Below, one piece after another: positions 56,847 to 64,000 of a DNA stretch of 64,000 nt. Each line of letters begins with the position of its first letter. Positions within the stretch are counted from its first letter, which is position 1. Below the pieces are notes generated by a model, which did no database searches, had not been told where the DNA came from, and saw nothing but the letters and a program-made list of their open reading frames with translations. A program made the translations under genes and the position numbers. The DNA comes from Lutjanus erythropterus (lineage: Eukaryota > Chordata > Actinopteri > Lutjaniformes > Lutjanidae): the NCBI GenBank assembly GCA_020091685.1, contig CM034607.1, forward strand, positions 25,479,753 to 25,543,752, read 5' to 3'.

Positions 56847-59800
56847 GTAAGCGGCATGCAGTTGTTGCGATGTGTGATTTGTAGCACATTTAACGGTTCA
56901 GCTCAAGCGTTAAAATGAAGCCAAAGAGACGAACAGTGTGTCGCCGCGGCATCGAATCATTCAGAAATTATTTATTGAAATCGGTGTGATGCTAACACAC
57001 CCGGCTAGCCGAGGCTGCTAGCTAGACTGTTAGCCGCAAAATCTGACGCTTGACCGTTAACTAACACAGATCTTTAAATGTGTTCAATCTCCCGTTAATT
57101 TCAGACTTCTTCTCTCTTTGGTGAGACGCTGAAATGTAGGAAGTTCAGTTTTTTTCCTGACATTAGCTAATAGAGGGAGGGGTGTGTAAGAGAGGAAAAA
57201 AAGATCCAGGAAATGCCGATACGGCTCCATGCTAGAAGGTAACCCTAGTTTTGTAGACTTCTCGCGAGATTTGTACGCCTTGTTTATTTAATGAGCACAC
57301 TGTACAAACTAATTACATGTAATTATGTGACAACACTATGATTAAGGTTTTCTTACGAATAGAGGCCGAAATCACTTGATTAGGGTAAGAGAAATCATGG
57401 TTTGGGCGTAAACCATAACTCTCGCGACATCTTGTTCTAGTCTGGGGTTCTCCTCAAGAGCTTGCAGCTGCTACTCAAACAACAGGGAGGGGAAAATAAC
57501 AGACATAAATACTTCTCATAAATATTTGCAGCGTTGTCAAACAGAAATATCTATGAGAAGTTGGCGTAGATTATCTTAAGATAGCTTTCATTATCGCCGC
57601 TGGTGTTCTGACATACTTTGTATCCCTGCAGACTGGTTCCTCATCAATGAAGCGACCGTCTAGAACAAGTTAATGTAATCTAGGGAAACCTGCTCACTCT
57701 GGGTAAAACTCAAGCTGTCAAAATGTTTGCTCGGTCTCATAATTAATCGAGTCTTAACTTGTAAGTAACGGTTTGTGGGCTGGGGGAGACTAAACTTGCT
57801 GGGGACTCCGAATTTTGCACAACACCCACCGGTTCTGCTCGCTAGCTTTAGCCACGCTAGCATCTCTCGGCCGTCTGATTGAAACCCCGGTGATCGCATT
57901 AAGATCAGCGGCTTGAACTTGATTTGTTGGAACCTTTAGCCCACCGCAGGAGGACTGCTAGGAAGGTCAGAGCTCACCGCCATTGCTTTGGCCTACTTCT
58001 GCCTCTGCGACAAAGCAGAGATGATTTGAGTTGTTTTGTTTTGTCCAATGCAAAATAGACAGAAAAGGCAACACGCACACTGAGCTGGAGCCTGCCGTCT
58101 TTATGTCTGAACGTCTCGCCCCCAGGCAAAAACACTGACACAGGCCTAACCTACTTCTCTGGCCCTGCATGCTGGTAGTGCTCAATGCAGAGGATTTCTG
58201 CCACATGTCCAGAAAAGTAGGTCTATGAGTACAGTTACAGTTTGCAGGCTTGCACATACTGGAGGAAGACCAGCAGGACCTATAAAGCAGAAAAAAAGCC
58301 ACGTCTAAATGCATATTTCTATAGAGTAGGGGCTCTTGATGTCTGGAAGGATATTATTTATGCAACTCCAAACTACTTTGGATAGGGCTGCAATAATGAT
58401 TATTTTCATTATCGATTAATTTGCCAATTATTTTTACGATTAATCATGTGGTGTACAAATTGTCCAAAAAATGTGAAAAGTGCTCATCACAATTTCCCAG
58501 AACCCAAAGAGACTTCTACAAATTGCTTATTTTCTGCAACTGACTCTTCAGAACTCAGACTCTTCCCAGCCTTGCAAACTGTTGGCTTGTTGGGTTGTTT
58601 ACATGTACAGAGCCTAAGGTAAACAGGCAACAGGACGTGTGTCACAAATTGCAGTAAAAACACAAATTGAGACGCGTGAGCTGCATACACGTCTAAAGAA
58701 TACTCCTAAAACCTGCATATTGCATTTACTATATGTCCTACTCAGAAAATTGTCTTTTTATGTAATTTGTTAACAAACGGAGTATTATCAGGCTTATCCT
58801 TTCACTATAAAGGTCCCATCTTATGCAAATTAACACATTTTCTTAAATTCTAGCTAAAACAGCTGCTCTAGGCTCTGATTCTTCCACTTGTGACGACGTG
58901 ATTAAGCTCCAGTTTTGGCCTTTTATAGAGCTTTAAGGAAAATGTTATGAAAGGCACGATTCCCTGGCTTGAGTCATAGCTATATCTGCCCTCATGTCTG
59001 TGGAAAGTTGTTTCTCCTTCCTTGACAGTGAAGTTTCCTTTATGGTCAGCGCTTTGCTTGAACATACGTGCTCACTTTACTGTAGTGCACTTTAGGAAAG
59101 CATTTAAACTGATGTTGCAGGAAATCCAGTAAGCTCAAATATGTCCCACTGAGGGATTTGCAATTTGGCATATCCGGAAGAAGTTTCCAATGTTGTTTAT
59201 AAACAGTACGGTCGGTCATCTACAGTTCGTTTTACGAGCAGCTACACATTTAGATGCTTGTTTTTTTGGTGACTATTACTGAACACACACCTTTAAGGGG
59301 CCACTCCCTTCCTGTGTTGCTTGCTGATGAGTCATCTCTTAGACCAGGACGTGGTCTCAGTTGAACTCTGGTATCTGGCTGCAGGTGTATCATAAATGCT
59401 GCTTAACATTCAGGCATTTAGGTCAAGGATAGTAGGGGTGAGTCCTGCTATGATCTAATTTTGTCTCCACGCCTTGTGGAGAAATTAATCTACAACTCTG
59501 TCTGAATGAGTGAGTGATGCAGAAACAGGGAAGTTGAGATATTTTGAATGGAACTACTATGTCTGCTGTAGGAATTAAACTCTGTTAGCCACCACGAGTC
59601 TCTCAAAATGAGTTGTCTTTTGTTTTTAAATGATACACTAGTATTAGAAATATTGATTCTGAATATTTAAATGCTTTCATTACTCATTTTCTACACTGCC
59701 CACATAGCTTGCCTTCTTTGATTATGGTCAGAAAGAAAGAAATTAAGTTAGATGTTATTGTGCTTAACACACAATACTATGCATACATCAATCTGGATTA

Positions 59801-62800
59801 ATCTGTCAATTCGATGTTAAAAAATCTAATATGATCAAAGCAAACTGAAAATATCTGTGATGTCATCTTTAAGATATGCCTTTATTTTGAAATTCCCATG
59901 GTGTGCTTGTGTCACAGATATCTGGAAGAGTTCAGTCATTAAATAGTCAAATCATAGTTGCTCTTTGTGAGTTGACTTAAATGTAACTGATTATGTTACA
60001 TGAACATATGATATTGTCTATTGATTGCAGGCCCCTGAATTGACTTTGTGATATCAGCAAATATTGTATTGTTGTCCAAATTATCAATGTAATATCGTAT
60101 TGTTGTAAAACTTGTGATTTACACCCCTTAGTACTGACAACTTTACTTAATTTCTGAGATTATTATTATTTTTTAAAGGCCTGATATAAAGAGAAAAACA
60201 ACAAAAAAACAAATGTTTCTAAAAGAATTCAGTTTTTCATTGTCATGTTATATCCTTGTATTTATCTGTTCATAAAAATCTAAAATTATCTGCCCTCAGT
60301 TTTTCGAAAGTGTCGAAAGTGGAATATATCAACATTTCAAAGTCTTGTATGAAAGATAGAAATTACAGTATTGTGACACCTCCTCCAGTCGACTTTTTCG
60401 GTTTTAGTAATAAAATGCTTCATGACTTCATTTAACAGCCTCGGGGCTGACATGATATATAACCTGCCTCGCCCTGTTTTTAAGGCACCATTATTCTGTT
60501 TACCACAACATGATTAATACTGACATCAATTGAAATTTTGAGTCATATGATAGCACAATGCTCTTGAAACTTTTCCAGCATGCCATCAATAACAATTTGG
60601 ATCTCCTTAAGGTTTGAACTTGAAGTTTGGGCTTAAAGATTTAGTGGAGGCACAAATGTCAGCACAGGCCTGTATTGTTTGATGCCAGTGTTGATGTAAC
60701 ACCTGAGATCTGATAACGATTTTTCTATAACTTGAGACACAGGGAGAAAGATTTAAAAAGCCTTTTTTTATTTCTAACAGACACCAAAGTTCTCACCTTA
60801 AATGCTGTCCAAAGACGTACATTTCTACAAGAACTTTTGCTCTTTTCATATTAGTGCTGATAAATTACAGAAAACGGGTTATGATTTAGATATATATATA
60901 CCCAGCCCTACTCTTATGTCTCCAAATTACGTGGCTACATATTTATACAACAAAAACTCATTTTTCCTCCAGTATTACAACCAGGAAAGTGCGAGCAAAC
61001 TCTAGCTTCATCTATCACAGCCAAAGACGTTAAGCGCTGTCTCAGTCATTAGATATCTACAGATTTAGTTCGATCCCTGTGTAGTGAAAGTGAGATGGCA
61101 GGTTTCTCTTGCGTGGACTCATTAGTGAGAGTGGTCTATGTGTCTCCATTCACCGTCGGACAGGTGTAAGTACCTGAGACTGGAAACACTCTCAGTCACA
61201 CAGATGAAGGCAGCGTCAGGTTACAGCCGTCTTATGTAATGTTAGCCTCTCTCATTAGGTGTGTGTCCGTCTATCCGTAAGTGTAAGATTATGCTAGACT
61301 TGGATTGAAGTTACTTAATCTTGTACTTAAAGGGGTAATCTAGGAGAATCAGTTAGCATGTTGGCACACAGCATATGCAGACTGTATTCACACTGTAGCT
61401 GCTACCCTTAAAGTTTGAAGCTGTTTTGTTGTGAAACATCCAAGCATCTGCAGGAGGCACAGTTCAGATAACAAGGCAAGTCTGCACTCTGCAGAGAGTC
61501 TGCAGTAACATAATGATCCACATACCTTTACTCAGCAAGTCCTGACCTGTTTACCAGAAGAGACCCATCCTTCTTTTCTGTTACTCAATCACTTTAAAGG
61601 TGGAATTCAGTGGCTTCCACTGCAGGGCCAAGAAGTTCTTCCTTAAAATATGCAATATTTGGATCTATTTATATAAATTCTGGAGGACTTGGTCTGTGCA
61701 GGCAATGTAGGATAATGACTATCATTATAAAGTGGTGTGCACGAAATATCTATGCAGACTATTTTAGTTCCAAGTGAATTCCCATGTATGTTAGTTTTAA
61801 AATTTCCTCTACATGTTCGTGTGATAACTGCAACCTTGCAGTTTAATTTTCCTGTCATCCTGCACATGACGGGTCTGATACATCGGCAGTCTCTAAACTG
61901 GGTGTTGCAAGATAAATCTGAGGGGTCACAAGATGGTTAAGAAAAGCAGTGAGAGAGGATGCATTTCTGCTACACAAACTGATATTTTTCCTGTTCATTT
62001 TATATCCTTTTTAGTGTTTTTCGTTATGAGTAAGTGGATTATTTTAGCTATTTTGACTTCTGAAAAACCTGGTCAGAAGAAACCATTTACACATATAATT
62101 GGTGACCAAGGGTCAGAGGGAAGGGTGCAAATTTTGTGCATTTTCCTTAAACAATAGTTGAAAATACTAACAATCAATCAATCAATCATTAATAAACAAT
62201 AAGTTACAAAACATTTCTTTCTATTTAAAGTTCTTAAAGTTTTCTTATTCACCAAATGTCTCAGCCAGACAGAATAATGTCAGATGAGGCACGATCACTA
62301 CCATTTCTAGACTACTGATTAATATTAATACAGAAAATTAATTTGATAGTTGACAGTATATCAACTTATCATTGCAGTTTTACATCTTTCATACAGATCA
62401 CTGCAAAAATCCGACCTGTAATGTATATTTCAAGGAAAATGAGAATGATATAAAAATGATCTGTGCCAAAATTGCACATTTACAGGTGACAACATCTGAA
62501 TCAATTTCAGGACACAAACTCTAGATGTGGGACTTATTGAAGTAAAGGCACTGGTGTTGACCTCTGAATGCAGGCAGTTGCACTTACTTCTACCAAGCCT
62601 CAAAGGACTAATCAAAGGAAAAACTTGCCCAGCGTCCACAGTCCTGCTGTTTGTTATCCTACCAAAGTAGCTAATTTTTAATTGCCGTCACCCTGTGTCT
62701 CTGGAGTATTTCAGGTCCCAATTAGAGACGACTAGAACAAGAAGTACCACTGTGTCTTGATGATTAAGAACAGCTGACCTCACGGCAAATATCAACAGGG

Positions 62801-63068
62801 CGGCAAACACGAAAGATATACGTAATGTAATAACATCAGATTCAACTTACTGGAGGACATACTTCCTCCTGTGTAGGTTAATATTCATAGAGAATATACA
62901 TAACTGGGCCAGATAACATTTCACACATGAAAACTTTTTTGTATGTGGCCTGTTGTACCAATTAAGAGCTGCTGAATGACCTGTGGCTGCTGTGTAGTGT
63001 GACCAGGAGCTAGTTCGCCTAAGCCTTGTACTTGTACCTCATTAGTCCATTCTTTGCACCTTCCTCAG
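56847..63068 (+). other. cap1: cap1 intron 1
   Basis: A 6.2-kb presumed intron. Near its start lies CGCG-element copy 3. A CGATTAAT-family repeat lies at about 58383-58510. The rest is AT-rich and I see no exon; open frames such as 57967-58314 (minus) show no known domain. Confidence 0.5.
57216..57466 (+). mobile_element. CGCG-core inverted-repeat element, copy 3
   Basis: The left end is GCTAGAAGGTAACCCTAG, then TTCTCGCGAGATTTG with the exact TCTCGCGAGA at 57260-57269. The interior has TATGTGACAACACTATGATT and CATGGTTTGGG. The right end has CTCTCGCGAC and TAGTCTGGGGTTCTCC. The order and spacing match copies 1 and 2 (17332-17575 inverted, 17626-17869), though the outermost ends are more decayed. 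It sits about 0.4 kb downstream of the cap1 first exon. Confidence 0.7.
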
Positions 63069-63070
63069 GT

Positions 63071-63173
63071 ATGGCTGAGTTGGCGAGTCTGGTGCAGCGG
63101 CTGGAGGTGGCGGTGAGTCGCCTGGAGTCCATGAGCCCTGGAGGCGCTGGAGGTTCAGGTTCAGCCGGTGGAC
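63071..63173 (+). CDS. cap1: Adenylyl cyclase-associated protein 1, first coding exon (partial gene)
   Basis: CAP proteins bind monomeric actin and cofilin, speed actin filament turnover and, in yeast, bind adenylyl cyclase through the N-terminal coiled coil. The exon starts after a TTCCTCAG acceptor (coding from 63071) and encodes 34 codons plus one base: MAELASLVQRLEVAVSRLES followed by a Gly/Ser-rich stretch, before GTAAGT. LVxRLExAVxRLE is the oligomerisation motif at the extreme N terminus of vertebrate CAPs. The motif alone does not separate CAP1 from CAP2; linkage to kiaa0319l (both on human 1p34) favours CAP1. The rest lies beyond the right edge. Confidence 0.8.
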
Positions 63174-64000
63174 GTAAGTCTTCTTATTGTTCTTATTTTT
63201 TTATTTATTATTCTTATTATTCTTATTATTATTCCTTAGTGTGGAATAATTCCACTTACCATAAATAAAATGTCAGGTAATGGTGTTTCTCACTGTTGGT
63301 CAGATAAATTATTTCGAGTATTTACGTGTAGATGCCAAAGCTCAGCCTAAGACACCTTTTTGGGTTGTTCTCTTTGTAAGAAGTCAAAACATGTTCATGC
63401 ATCACTTCTGCCACAGCCATTCAGAACAGTCACGTATTTGACTTCCCTTCTCATTAAGCAGTTAAAAGAAACCACTGCTACCGCTGCAGAGAAATAATTT
63501 GTTCTGGATGTCAGTTATGATTCCTGTGAACTCCTCAGGATGAAGTGATGCAGCTCAGATCATCCAGATGCTGTGTTGACACGCTGCCTACCAGCTTTTA
63601 AGTAATGTTTTCAGTTGCTTAGCAATGGATGAGCTGCAGCTAGTGAGTGTCGCACACCTATCGGTTTTACAAAGTCACTGAACACTGCTGTTGTTAACCC
63701 CCTCATAAGAAATAGGGATGCCCAGACTGATCAGGTGACGACTATTATTGGCTGATATTCAGTAATCAGGACTAATGCTTTCTAGTTGCTGGTTGCAGAA
63801 ATCCGACTGATGAAGCAATAAACTTGAAACATTTCTCAGCTGTGCTGGTGTCATTGTCATATGCTAACTAGCTTCATCTGCAAAATGATTTGTACAAATT
63901 ACTCACCCTGTGTCGCCTTGAATTCGTGAAGCTTTTTTTTTTTCTTGCATGCCAATGCCTCTACATGAAGGTAGAATAAATCCAAAACATATAGACTTGT
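63174..64000 (+). other. cap1: cap1 intron 2 (partial)
   Basis: Intron after the first coding exon, with a short TTATTC-rich run at about 63180-63236. No further cap1 exon is found before the right edge. Confidence 0.6.

Overview
This window is vertebrate, almost certainly from a spiny-rayed (percomorph) teleost fish. It has long AT-rich introns with GT-AG junctions, dense short inverted-repeat elements, a tRNA-derived SINE and the many small repeats usual in fish genomes. The proteins are clear fish orthologues of known vertebrate genes. No bacterial genes, CRISPR arrays or operons are present.

There are four protein genes. (1) tfap2e, an AP-2 transcription factor, lies on the minus strand from about 2.0 to 5.0 kb. 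Only its first two coding exons are in the window. (2) ncdn (neurochondrin) is complete on the minus strand from 9.87 to 16.79 kb, with seven coding exons that join without a frame break into 807 residues, plus a probable 5' UTR exon. (3) kiaa0319l, the PKD-repeat membrane protein known in mammals as the AAV receptor, is complete on the plus strand. It has 21 coding exons from 28.0 to 51.5 kb (949 residues), probable 5' UTR exons from about 18 kb and a possible 3' end near 55.1 kb. (4) cap1, adenylyl cyclase-associated protein, starts on the plus strand with a 5' UTR exon near 56.8 kb and first coding exon at 63.07 kb. The rest lies beyond the right edge.

The order tfap2e-ncdn-kiaa0319l, with ncdn and kiaa0319l head to head, mirrors the human 1p34 arrangement. 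The cap1 neighbour is a closer linkage than in human.

The most unusual feature is a family of about 240 bp elements with imperfect terminal inverted repeats, each end carrying a CTCGCGA core. Some copies hold the exact vertebrate promoter motif TCTCGCGAGA. Two copies lie in opposite orientations in the roughly 1 kb between the ncdn and kiaa0319l promoters. A third lies about 0.4 kb inside the first intron of cap1. Other points are a duplicated 3' half of ncdn exon 3 inside ncdn intron 1, two kiaa0319l introns filled almost entirely by fold-back elements, one fold-back element nested inside another, and a uORF-rich kiaa0319l leader. All exon joins were made by eye from splice consensus, reading frame and remembered family sequences; no alignment was run.
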